Source: a bacterium UBP6_UBA1209 (GTDB lineage Bacteria; UBP6; UBA1177). From it: a stretch of DNA of 26,754 bases. The notes under the pieces were generated by a model. That model was not told the origin of the DNA and did not search any database. It saw only the letters and a program-made list of their open reading frames with translations. The translations under genes and the position numbers were made by a program. The stretch spans positions 1-26,754 of the forward strand of contig DBXP01000032.1 in assembly GCA_002309575.1 (NCBI GenBank). The letters run 5' to 3'. Positions 14,811 through 22,593 of the stretch are shown here, piece by piece. Position 1 is the first letter of the stretch, and every line of letters starts with the position of its first letter.

Positions 14811-16139
14811 ATGAGCAATCAGGATTTTCTCGGACATCCTAAGGGTGTTTTCGTACTTTTTTTCACCGAGCTTTGGGAGCGTTTTTCATTCTACGGGATG
14901 AAGGCTATCCTTGTCCTCTACATGGTCGCAAGCGTTGAAAACGGAGGTCTCGCATGGACTGACGAGAAGGCTCTCGCGATCCTCGGCTACTACCAGCTCC
15001 TGGTCTACGTCATGTCGGTTCCGGGAGGGATCGTGGCGGACAAGCTGCTCGGACAGCGCAAAAGCGTACTTTTCGGCGGAGTCCTTCTCTGCCTGGGTCA
15101 CCTTCTGATGGCTTACCCGCCGATCTGGGCATTCTACGGAGCGCTGACCCTCATCATTCTCGGCGTCGGACTTCTCAAACCGAACATCTCGACGATGGTC
15201 GGCGAACTCTACCCGGAGGGCGACCCGAGAAAGGACTCCGGCTTCACGATCTTCTACATGGGCATCAACGTCGGCGCTTTCGCGGCAGGTATCGTTGTCG
15301 GCTGGCTTGCCTACAAATTCGGCTGGCACTGGGGGTTCGGAGCTGCCGGCGTCGGGATGCTTATCGGTCAGATCGTCTACGCCTGGGGACAGAAATACCT
15401 CGGCACCGCCGGGATACTGCAGAAAAATACAGAGAGCGTAGCAAAAGTCGAAAAGCAGGAGCTTACACCGCTTGAAAAGCGCAAGATAGGTCTTGTCATC
15501 TTCTCGTTCGTCATCGTGATCGTCTTCTGGGCCGCATACGAACAGGCAGGCGGACTTTTGAACCTCTACACCGACCGCTACACTGAGCGCAACTTCCTCG
15601 GCTTCGAGATCCCGGCAGCATGGTTCCAGTCGCTGAACCCGCTTTACATCATGATTTTCGCACCGCTTGTCGCCTCCTTCTGGATCTTCCTTGCAAAACG
15701 CAAAAAGGAGCCGTCGACAATCGCGAAGATGGGTCTCGGCACTGTGATCCTGGGCGTAGGCTTCATTTTTATGGTGTTCGCATCGCTTGAGCGCGGCGCC
15801 ACATGGACTCAGGCGGCCGATGCGACCGCAAAAAGCAGTGCGCTCTGGCTCTGCCTCGCCTACTTTTTCAACACGATCGGCGAACTTGCGCTTTCGCCGG
15901 TTTCGCTTTCTTTCATCACGACGATGACACCGAAGCGGATAACCTCCCAGATGATGGGCTGGTACTTCGCAGTTACCGGAGTTGCCGCGTGGCTGGCATC
16001 CAAAATAGGTACGCTTGCGGATGTTTTCGGCGAGCTTGCCGTCTTTACGATGATCGCCGCATTCACCATTCTCTGCGGAACTCTGCTGATGCTTTTCTCC
16101 AAGAAAGTCAATAAGATAGCTGCAATAGCAGAAGAATAA
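14811..16139 (+). CDS. POT/PTR family proton-coupled oligopeptide transporter
   Basis: 442 residues, about 12-14 transmembrane helices. The N-terminus carries FFTELWERFSFYGMKAILVL, the ExxER motif region of proton-coupled peptide transporters. GGIVADKLLGQRKSV is the MFS loop 2-3 motif, and FYMGINVGAFAAGIVVGWLA the PTR2 signature. It imports di- and tripeptides with protons across the inner membrane. The ATG follows AAAGGGAG. It is probably co-transcribed with guaB (30-base gap), though the two functions are not obviously linked. Confidence 0.92.
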   Translation: MSNQDFLGHPKGVFVLFFTELWERFSFYGMKAILVLYMVASVENGGLAWTDEKALAILGYYQLLVYVMSVPGGIVADKLLGQRKSVLFGGVLLCLGHLLMAYPPIWAFYGALTLIILGVGLLKPNISTMVGELYPEGDPRKDSGFTIFYMGINVGAFAAGIVVGWLAYKFGWHWGFGAAGVGMLIGQIVYAWGQKYLGTAGILQKNTESVAKVEKQELTPLEKRKIGLVIFSFVIVIVFWAAYEQAGGLLNLYTDRYTERNFLGFEIPAAWFQSLNPLYIMIFAPLVASFWIFLAKRKKEPSTIAKMGLGTVILGVGFIFMVFASLERGATWTQAADATAKSSALWLCLAYFFNTIGELALSPVSLSFITTMTPKRITSQMMGWYFAVTGVAAWLASKIGTLADVFGELAVFTMIAAFTILCGTLLMLFSKKVNKIAAIAEE

Positions 16140-16170
16140 TTTTCGCTAGAATCTTAAAAAAACTTCAGGT

Positions 16171-17337
16171 TCACTCGTCGTTTTCGTGCCTCAGGCAGCG
16201 GATGACGTTGGCAAGGACACGTTTCCTGGCCGCGATCGTCTGGCTCTTTTTGTACTCCTCGTGGCTTGCTCTGCCCGATCGGCTTTCAAGGTAGCTCTCC
16301 TCGTCCAGGATCTGGACCTCGAATGGAAAAAAGAAGCGGTACGGTGCCGAACGGCGCGGATTCATCGGGTTGTCGATCGTGATCAGATGACGCGTCGTGA
16401 GCTGGACAGAAGAGTACATCGTTGACGAATAGATGTTCTGCTCCTCGATGATCTTCTTGGTAATCTTTGTTCTCTCCTCCTGCGGGATCTCGAGCATTTT
16501 TTCAAGCATTTCAGCAACCTGCTGTTCTGTCATATTTGCGAGTTCGGGATCTTTGCTGAGAGCCGTCGCCCCCTCGATAAAACGCGGGATGTTTACCGCG
16601 TTGTTGCGGGTGCGGCTCGGCTTGACATTCGCAAAGGCGAGGACGTGGTTCGTGGCGAAATAACGCAGAACAAGGATGATGTCCAGCTTGTTGTAGGTGA
16701 CGATCCTGACTCCGACCTGGTCAAAAATATCGGCAGTGACATTCTCTTTTTTGTGAAGGAGCTTCAAAATCGTGCTTTCGCGGGTCTTTTCGCTCTTGAT
16801 CTCGAACAGTCTGAGTTTTATAGCCTCCTTGCCGCTTCCGATGTAGTACCCGCTCTGGGCGTTTCCGAAAAGATGCCTGCTGAACCTCTGGAAAATCTGG
16901 TCGCGGATCGTCGGCATAAAGCTCTTGGCGAGGTCGTTTTCAACGTGGGTTATCGTGTGGGCCACCCTCAGGACAGCACAAGCCCAGGCCTGATCGAGCG
17001 TCCTCTTTTTTTCGGAGGCCATGACCAGGAACGAAAGGACATCGCTGTTATTCGCGATCTGAGGCGGCATGACGAACGAATCGCCTTTTCCTTCAGGATC
17101 ATCCAGAAGGTAGGTCGAGATGAAGGCCTTTGCCTCGTTGAGGATCGCCCTGACTGTGTCGGCGACCTCAGGGATAGTGATGTCATAGCCGTAATTCTGG
17201 ATGAAATTCAGCGCAGCCTCCGGCGTGTGCGCGTTGATCCTGCCGATATCTATGAAGCTTCTCTGAGAAAAAACATTATCAAAAAGCTCAAACGGAAAGG
17301 TCAGCAGCTCGTTTTTTATCTTTTCAACATCCTGCAA
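16171..17337 (-). CDS. RelA/SpoT-fold nucleotidyltransferase-like protein (TIGR04552-like)
   Basis: 388 residues from a TTG start; AAGGAG, overlapping the stop of the GH57 gene, lies 8 bases upstream. The central and C-terminal parts carry the layout of a RelA/SpoT synthetase domain: IFDQVGVRIVTYNKLD (Asp206, cf. DxxGxR), a basic loop KPSRTRNN (239-246), YSSVQLTTRH (308-317, cf. YxSxH), and PFEVQILD with Glu340 (cf. ExQ, the catalytic Glu). No HD hydrolase domain is present. From memory it resembles the uncharacterised TIGR04552 family known from myxobacterial genomes. Alarmone synthesis is therefore possible but unproven; another nucleotide or tRNA-related transfer is equally possible. It is the third gene of the glgC operon, 12 bases after the GH57 gene. 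Confidence 0.7.
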   Translation of the reverse strand: MQDVEKIKNELLTFPFELFDNVFSQRSFIDIGRINAHTPEAALNFIQNYGYDITIPEVADTVRAILNEAKAFISTYLLDDPEGKGDSFVMPPQIANNSDVLSFLVMASEKKRTLDQAWACAVLRVAHTITHVENDLAKSFMPTIRDQIFQRFSRHLFGNAQSGYYIGSGKEAIKLRLFEIKSEKTRESTILKLLHKKENVTADIFDQVGVRIVTYNKLDIILVLRYFATNHVLAFANVKPSRTRNNAVNIPRFIEGATALSKDPELANMTEQQVAEMLEKMLEIPQEERTKITKKIIEEQNIYSSTMYSSVQLTTRHLITIDNPMNPRRSAPYRFFFPFEVQILDEESYLESRSGRASHEEYKKSQTIAARKRVLANVIRCLRHENDE

Positions 17338-17349
17338 GTCAACTACTCC

Positions 17350-19524
17350 TTAAATATCCCAAAACTTCAGAAGGTCGGTCTTATCGGGAATCTTGATATC
17401 GATAAAACCGTTCACCGGAGCTCTCTCCAGCTCGATCTCGCCGGCCGAGGCGATCTTGAAGTAGACCTTGACCTCGTCTCCGGGCTCTACTCCAATGTCG
17501 CGATATCCGAGCCTGAGAGTCATCGTTCCGTCGAACGACGCACTCCCCGCCCCCAGGATCTCTGCAAGATAGCCCGACTCGCGGCTGAGGTGCAGAGGAA
17601 ATTCGGCGCACTCCATCCTGACCATCGGCAGCTTGAAGCTGATATCGCGGTCATGGACCAGAAAACCCTTCAGAAGGTACTTTTGCGCCTCGAAAAAATC
17701 AAGCTTCTCGGCGAACTTGAAGCGTAAGTAGAGGTTTTCCCGGTCGTAGCCGAAGTCGATCCTGTCAAAAAGCCTGATCGAATTGTACATGGAACCGCCC
17801 GCACGTCTGCAGCATTCAAGCGTACCGCATCCCGCCCAGTCGTAGAATCCTGACTTCCCGCTTACCGGCGGAGTTATCAGATTTGTCGGCATCGCGAGAT
17901 GCAGCTGCGTCTCGTTCGACATGATCGGAAGATCGAGAAAAGTCGGATAGACGACATCAAGAAGGTTGTAGACGCGTCTCAGATTCCGTCTGAAAAGCCG
18001 GTCGAAAAGCCAGTCGTTCTCGGTCGAAAACTGCGGACCGTACCACCAGAACCAGTCGCTCCCCTCGGCCCTGTGCAGCGAACGCATGACCTCCTCGTCA
18101 AGATACGGCTCGACATTGTTGCTTTTCCTGTAATCTTCGTAAAAGTCGCGGACACGCTTAAGATACTCCCAGGCGAGGTTGTCTTCGCGGTTGCCTATCC
18201 AGATCTCATAGTTTCCGTTGATCCAGGAGCCGGAAAAGAGCTTTGCAACAGGCTTCTGCTGATCTTCAGGAAGTCCGGATACGATGTCGCCGAAGGTCGT
18301 GACCTCGATGTCTCCGCAACCCGCAAGGCGTCTGAAGAGCTCGGTCAAAAAGAGTTCCCCGTTCTGAGGATAGCTTTCCCACGCGTTTTCACCGTCCAGA
18401 ACGACCGAGACCACAGGCTCCGGATGATTTTTAGGAAGGCTTGACGCGATTTTCCGGACACTTTCGATGAAAGAACCGACCGCCTTGACTGGATCCATTT
18501 TTGAGAAGGAAAAGCCTATCAGATCTGACAGATATTTATCTCTGAAAAAGCCGAAAAGCCGGTTTTCTCCGTCGATTTTCAGAAGATGCGGACGATAGAT
18601 CACCCGTGTTTTGTCACTCTCGCCCAGCGATTTCATTATTATCGCCTCGTCGGTCGCGAGCCACTTCACGCCTGCCTCAAGAGCCGCCCCCAAAATTTCC
18701 GGGCAGACAGAACCCTCGGCTGGCCACATTCCGCAGAGTTTGTTCGACCAGGTCTCTTCCGCGTATCTTTTGCCTTCACGAAGGTGCCACTTTGCATCCT
18801 CAGGATAGGACATGCGACTCGGCAAAGGTTGATCCGTACTACGTTTCGCGATATCCGTATCGTAAACCAGAGGAAAAATCGGATGGTAAAACGGCGTGAA
18901 CGAGATCTCTATCTTTTTTTCGTCGAAGAGCCTTTTGTATAGCGGGACTATCTCCCCGACCAGCGATTTTTGGATCTCTAAAAGCTCCGATTTCTCTTCA
19001 AGCGTAAAACCCCGGTCCTTTTTGTCGAAATCGGTCAGCCGCGGATATCTCTTACGTGCTGTAAAGCCGAACCATTTGAGGTTGAAGAGCACCTGCAGAT
19101 CCAAAATCTCGGCATTGTCGAAAAGGCGCGTGATCTCGCTCCAGTCGAGCTCCTTCTCGTATCTGAGCCTCTTCTGCAGAAGCTCGTTGTAGCGAGGCGA
19201 AGTCTCGACCAGACGCTCCCAGTTCAGCATAAAAAAGTTTCGGAGAACGAAAGCCTTCTGCTCGTCGTTCATCTCCTCCGGATTCATCTCGGAGTGTTCA
19301 AGCCAGCTGTCGGTAGCGCCGTTTTGCGCATAGTCGGCAAGCTGCTCGAGAAGAGAGGGAACGACGTTGATAACGCCGCGGACTCCGTGCTCCGCCATAA
19401 CGCTCGGCAGATCATAGTAGCCCTTCAGCGCATGAAGCCGCACCCAGGGCATGAGATACCTGTTTTGAGTCGTATCCTTGTAATACGGCTGGTGCATGTG
19501 CCAGAGAAAAACAAGTTTTGTCAT
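17350..19524 (-). CDS. GH57 family glycoside hydrolase / alpha-glucan-acting enzyme
   Basis: 724 residues. The N-terminus LVFLWHMHQPYY is the GH57 region-1 HxHQP motif (His9, His11). GMWPAEGSV contains the probable nucleophile Glu270, and SVVLDGENAWESY the probable general acid Asp377. GH57 enzymes hydrolyse or transfer alpha-1,4 or alpha-1,6 glucan chains (amylase, 4-alpha-glucanotransferase, branching enzyme). The gene starts 6 bases after glgC, so a role in glycogen synthesis or turnover is likely. No signal peptide is visible, which fits a cytoplasmic glycogen enzyme. The C-terminal ~200 residues are beta-rich (LYLRFKFAEKL, VKVYFKIASAGEIEL). Exact specificity is not readable. Confidence 0.9.
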   Translation of the reverse strand: MTKLVFLWHMHQPYYKDTTQNRYLMPWVRLHALKGYYDLPSVMAEHGVRGVINVVPSLLEQLADYAQNGATDSWLEHSEMNPEEMNDEQKAFVLRNFFMLNWERLVETSPRYNELLQKRLRYEKELDWSEITRLFDNAEILDLQVLFNLKWFGFTARKRYPRLTDFDKKDRGFTLEEKSELLEIQKSLVGEIVPLYKRLFDEKKIEISFTPFYHPIFPLVYDTDIAKRSTDQPLPSRMSYPEDAKWHLREGKRYAEETWSNKLCGMWPAEGSVCPEILGAALEAGVKWLATDEAIIMKSLGESDKTRVIYRPHLLKIDGENRLFGFFRDKYLSDLIGFSFSKMDPVKAVGSFIESVRKIASSLPKNHPEPVVSVVLDGENAWESYPQNGELFLTELFRRLAGCGDIEVTTFGDIVSGLPEDQQKPVAKLFSGSWINGNYEIWIGNREDNLAWEYLKRVRDFYEDYRKSNNVEPYLDEEVMRSLHRAEGSDWFWWYGPQFSTENDWLFDRLFRRNLRRVYNLLDVVYPTFLDLPIMSNETQLHLAMPTNLITPPVSGKSGFYDWAGCGTLECCRRAGGSMYNSIRLFDRIDFGYDRENLYLRFKFAEKLDFFEAQKYLLKGFLVHDRDISFKLPMVRMECAEFPLHLSRESGYLAEILGAGSASFDGTMTLRLGYRDIGVEPGDEVKVYFKIASAGEIELERAPVNGFIDIKIPDKTDLLKFWDI

Positions 19525-19530
19525 GATTTT

Positions 19531-20781
19531 TTAGTTCCCAGCTTGAAAATTGAACCCTTTCGGAACAACGACGATACCTTCATCGGTCACGAGAAGACCG
19601 CGGGAACGATCCTTTTCAAGATCGAAGCCTATCTGGGTGTCCGGCGGAATAACTACATTTTTGTCGACGATCACGTTCTGCAGTCTGCAGTAGCGGCCTA
19701 TCTCGACGTCGTTCATGATAACGCAGCGGTCGATCTCGGCATAGCTGTAGACGCGGACTCCGGGCGAACATACCGAGTAACTGACCTGACCGCCGCTGAT
19801 GAGGCAACCCTCGGAGATAAGCGAGTTTGTCGCGATACCCATCCGTTTCATGTCAGAATCGGCATAGACGAATTTTGCAGGCGGCATGTAGATTTTCGGG
19901 AAACCGAAGATCGGCCAGTTCCGGTTGTAGAGGTTGAATTTCGGCGTTTCCGAAACCAGATCCATGTGTGCGTCGAAGTAACTTTTGATGGTCCCGACAT
20001 CGCGCCAGTAGGGCGTTTCATACTCGTTTCCGTTCGGCAGAGGTATCTGGTTGCGCAGAAAGTCATAGACATAAACCTTTTTGTGCGGATAGATCGCGGG
20101 GATGACATTCTTGCCGAAATCGTGTTCGCTTGAAGAATCCATCGCGTCGCTGACGACCGCGTTCACAAGCGTCTCCGTCGAAAAAAGGTAGTTGCCCATA
20201 CTGACCAGCGCAAGGTCGGGCTTGCCTGGGATCGGCTTCGGGTTTTTCGGTTTCTCTTCAAAGCCTATCATCCTGTAGTCGCTGTCGATCTCGATCACGC
20301 CGAAGGCGCTCGCCTCCTCGATAGGAACAGGCATCGCTGCAATCGTCATATCCGATTTTTTCAGGACATGGTATGAATACATCTGCGAGACATCCATCTT
20401 GTAGATGTGGTCGCCGCTGAAGACAAAAACCTGCTGCGGAGAGACATCCCTGATGAGGTTCAGGTTCTGGTATATCGCATCGGCACTGCCGAGATACCAG
20501 TTGCTGCCTGTACGCATCTGCGCCGGGACCGAATCGACATACTGGTTGATCGTCGGGGAAAGCGTCCAGTTCCTGGCGATGTGCTGGATCAGCGAATCCG
20601 CTTTGAACTGAGTCAGAACCTTGATCTGCATAAAACCGGAGTTGACGAAATTGCTCAGGACGAAATCGATGATCCGGTAGCTTCCGCCGAACGGAACCGC
20701 AGGTTTAGCTCTATCCATTGTGAGCGGAGAAAGTCTTTTGCCCTGCCCGCCGGCAAGAATCATTACGAGTGCATTGGACAC
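19531..20781 (-). CDS. glgC: Glucose-1-phosphate adenylyltransferase (ADP-glucose pyrophosphorylase)
   Basis: 416 residues from a GTG at 20781, preferred because GGAGGG lies 4 bases before it; the alternative ATG at 20793 overlaps that ribosome binding site. It makes ADP-glucose from ATP and glucose-1-phosphate, the committed step of bacterial glycogen synthesis. Motifs: LAGGQGKRLSPLT (pyrophosphorylase loop), RAKPAVPFGGSYRIIDF (effector/substrate region), NWYLGSADAIYQN, FSGDHIYKMD, and FEEKPKNPKPIPG. The C-terminal left-handed beta-helix carries GCLISGG and GRYCRLQNVIVDKNVVIP. It is the first gene of the glgC-GH57-RelA/SpoT-fold operon. Confidence 0.95.
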   Translation of the reverse strand: MSNALVMILAGGQGKRLSPLTMDRAKPAVPFGGSYRIIDFVLSNFVNSGFMQIKVLTQFKADSLIQHIARNWTLSPTINQYVDSVPAQMRTGSNWYLGSADAIYQNLNLIRDVSPQQVFVFSGDHIYKMDVSQMYSYHVLKKSDMTIAAMPVPIEEASAFGVIEIDSDYRMIGFEEKPKNPKPIPGKPDLALVSMGNYLFSTETLVNAVVSDAMDSSSEHDFGKNVIPAIYPHKKVYVYDFLRNQIPLPNGNEYETPYWRDVGTIKSYFDAHMDLVSETPKFNLYNRNWPIFGFPKIYMPPAKFVYADSDMKRMGIATNSLISEGCLISGGQVSYSVCSPGVRVYSYAEIDRCVIMNDVEIGRYCRLQNVIVDKNVVIPPDTQIGFDLEKDRSRGLLVTDEGIVVVPKGFNFQAGN

Positions 20782-20878
20782 GGAACCCTCCATTTTGCGG
20801 TGAAATAAACCCTACAGACGGGTTATAGCATATTTTTGTAAAAATCGCTAAATATTATTAGACTTTTAAAAAAAAATG

Positions 20879-20905
20879 ATAATACTTACCCGTCGTATCT
20901 GTCAA
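20879..20905 (-). promoter_or_regulatory. Possible promoter of the glgC operon
   Basis: On the minus strand TTGACA (20900-20905) and TATTAT (20879-20884) are 15 bases apart, slightly short of ideal. It is in the AT-rich gap between divergent glgC and the small lipoprotein gene. Confidence 0.4.
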
Positions 20906-20953
20906 AGCGTTTGCCGAGACAGGTTTATTATTTCTTTTTATGTGGAGGGAAAG

Positions 20954-21193
20954 ATGAGATTTATCGCTATCGCTGTTTTCGCTATGCTTTTCGCAGTTTC
21001 ATGCGGATCCGCAGAGAAAAAGGCTGAGACCGCTCCTGAGGCTGCTCAGGCTCCGGCTGCCGAGGCAACAGAGGCTCCTGCTGAAGCTGCTCCGGCTGCT
21101 GAAGCTCCGGCTGAAGAGGCTGCTCCGGCTGCTGAAGCTCCGGCTGAAGAGGCTCCTGCAGAGGAAGCTCCGGCTGAAGAAGCTGCTGAATAG
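20954..21193 (+). CDS. Small Ala/Glu/Pro-rich lipoprotein
   Basis: 79 residues from the ATG at 20954, directly after GGAGGGAAAG; a longer frame upstream lacks a ribosome binding site. The signal MRFIAIAVFAMLF ends AVSC, with lipid site Cys17. The whole mature protein, about 60 residues, is low-complexity: APAEEA/PAAEA repeats with no hydrophobic core, negatively charged. It should be an extended, unstructured lipid-anchored chain at the periplasmic or outer surface. No function can be assigned. A strong terminator follows. Confidence 0.75.
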   Translation: MRFIAIAVFAMLFAVSCGSAEKKAETAPEAAQAPAAEATEAPAEAAPAAEAPAEEAAPAAEAPAEEAPAEEAPAEEAAE

Positions 21194-21202
21194 TCACCTT
21201 TT

Positions 21203-21260
21203 CCCAATTTCTTAAATCAATTTATCTCTTATCTTGGTTTAGGGAATTGGGTATTTTTTT
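21203..21260 (+). terminator. Intrinsic terminator of the small lipoprotein gene
   Basis: An 18-bp stem with three G-U pairs joins CCCAATTTCTTAAATCAA (21203-21220) and TTGGTTTAGGGAATTGGG (21234-21251), with a 13-base loop, then TATTTTTTT. The right arm and T-run lie inside the last codons of the convergent MATE gene. Confidence 0.8.
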
Positions 21261-22550
21261 ATCCTGGATCTGCATAACAGCGAAAATCGTCATGATTACG
21301 ATCGAGGCGATCGCCTCTGTCGCGGCGAAGGAGAGCCAGATCCCGTCAAGTCCCCATATTTTTGACATCACGACTCCGCATACGACGATAAGCAGTACAC
21401 CGCGCAAAAGCGATGTCACGGAGGCGCTTCTGGCCGCTCCGATCGCCGAAAAGAAGGTCGTCATCACTATATTTATCCCGGCAAACGCATAGCCGGTAAA
21501 ATATAGTTTGAGCGCCCTGTCGGCATAGCCGGCAAGTTCCCTGTTTCCGTCAGCGTTGAAGATCCCGGTGAGCCCGCCTGTAAAACCGAAGGCGACCGAA
21601 ATCATGATCACTTCAAGCAATACCGCCGTTATAATCCCGAGCCTTAGCAGAGATCTGACCTCGCCTTTTCTGCCGTTACCGAAACTTGTGCTGACAAGCG
21701 GCTGCATCCCGTTGGCCAGACCGTTGAAAATCGCTGTTGCAATCAGCGCCAGATTCGCGACGATCCCGTACGCGGCGACACCGAGATTCCCGGCAGCGGC
21801 AAGCAGCAGGAAGTTAAAGACCGTGATCGTCACAGCAGACGAGATCTCGCCGACAAAGGCTGAAACACCAAGCCTGCACGAGGCGAAGAGGAGTCCCGGC
21901 GAGGGCATGATTTTGTGCAGTCTGACGTTCGATCCGGAACTGAAGATGTGCGTCGAATATATAGCACAGGCGACCAGCGGCGAGATCCCGGTCGCAAGTG
22001 CGGCTCCAGGCAGCCCCATTCCGAGCGGGAACATGAAAATATAATCAAACAAGATATTGAAGGCGCTCGAACCTAACGCCGCGACCATCGCGACAGTAGG
22101 AGCGTTGTCGTTTCTCGTGAATGCGTTGAATGTGCTGTTGAACATAAAAGCCGGCGTGGCAATAAGCACGATCCTGATATATTTTTCACCTTCGGCGACG
22201 ATCCCGGGATCGCCTCCCATGAAGGCAAGGACCCGGCCCGGGATAAAAATCCCAAGCAGAACAAACGGTACACTCAAAATGATCTGCCAGACCAGGGCAT
22301 TAGTGAAATACTCATCGGCACAGCCGCCGGACGCACCCTTTTTCAGTGAAAAGCAGGTCGCGGAACCGATCCCAATCATCGCTCCGATAGCGTAAATGAG
22401 GCCGTAAACAGGCAGAACAAGATTGAGGATCGTGATCCCGTCAGCTCCGGAACAGAGCGCAATAAAAAAGGTATCGACAAAAAAATAGGCGGAAACGCCG
22501 ATCATCGCGGCAACGTTCCGTGTCACATATTCAAAAAAAAGGGAATGCAA
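21222..22550 (-). CDS. MATE family efflux transporter
   Basis: 442 residues, about 12 transmembrane helices in two related halves. The N-terminal YVTRNVAAMIGVSAYFFVDT and ATCFSLKKGASG, and the second-half ISSAVTITVFNFLLLAAAG and NGLANGMQPLVSTSFGNG, are typical of MATE (DinF/NorM-like) cation-coupled exporters of the inner membrane. Substrate unknown. The frame must start at TTG (22550) because an in-frame stop lies just upstream; no clear ribosome binding site is seen, so translation may depend on the upstream gene, 43 bases away. It is the third gene after the OB-fold-like lipoprotein and the nucleotidase. Confidence 0.9.
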   Translation of the reverse strand: MHSLFFEYVTRNVAAMIGVSAYFFVDTFFIALCSGADGITILNLVLPVYGLIYAIGAMIGIGSATCFSLKKGASGGCADEYFTNALVWQIILSVPFVLLGIFIPGRVLAFMGGDPGIVAEGEKYIRIVLIATPAFMFNSTFNAFTRNDNAPTVAMVAALGSSAFNILFDYIFMFPLGMGLPGAALATGISPLVACAIYSTHIFSSGSNVRLHKIMPSPGLLFASCRLGVSAFVGEISSAVTITVFNFLLLAAAGNLGVAAYGIVANLALIATAIFNGLANGMQPLVSTSFGNGRKGEVRSLLRLGIITAVLLEVIMISVAFGFTGGLTGIFNADGNRELAGYADRALKLYFTGYAFAGINIVMTTFFSAIGAARSASVTSLLRGVLLIVVCGVVMSKIWGLDGIWLSFAATEAIASIVIMTIFAVMQIQDKKIPNSLNQDKR

Positions 22551-22593
22551 TTTTAAGACAGTCGGTTTAAATTACGGAATATCCTGGATCCGG

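Noticed and set aside
16645..17727. Open frame of 360 codons on the plus strand over the RelA/SpoT-fold and GH57 genes
   Set aside because: It crosses a gene boundary of the opposite operon and has no motif of its own.
20876..20953. N-terminal extension of the small lipoprotein to 105 residues
   Set aside because: The lipoprotein signal begins cleanly at the ATG at 20954 behind GGAGGGAAAG; the extension would bury the signal peptide.
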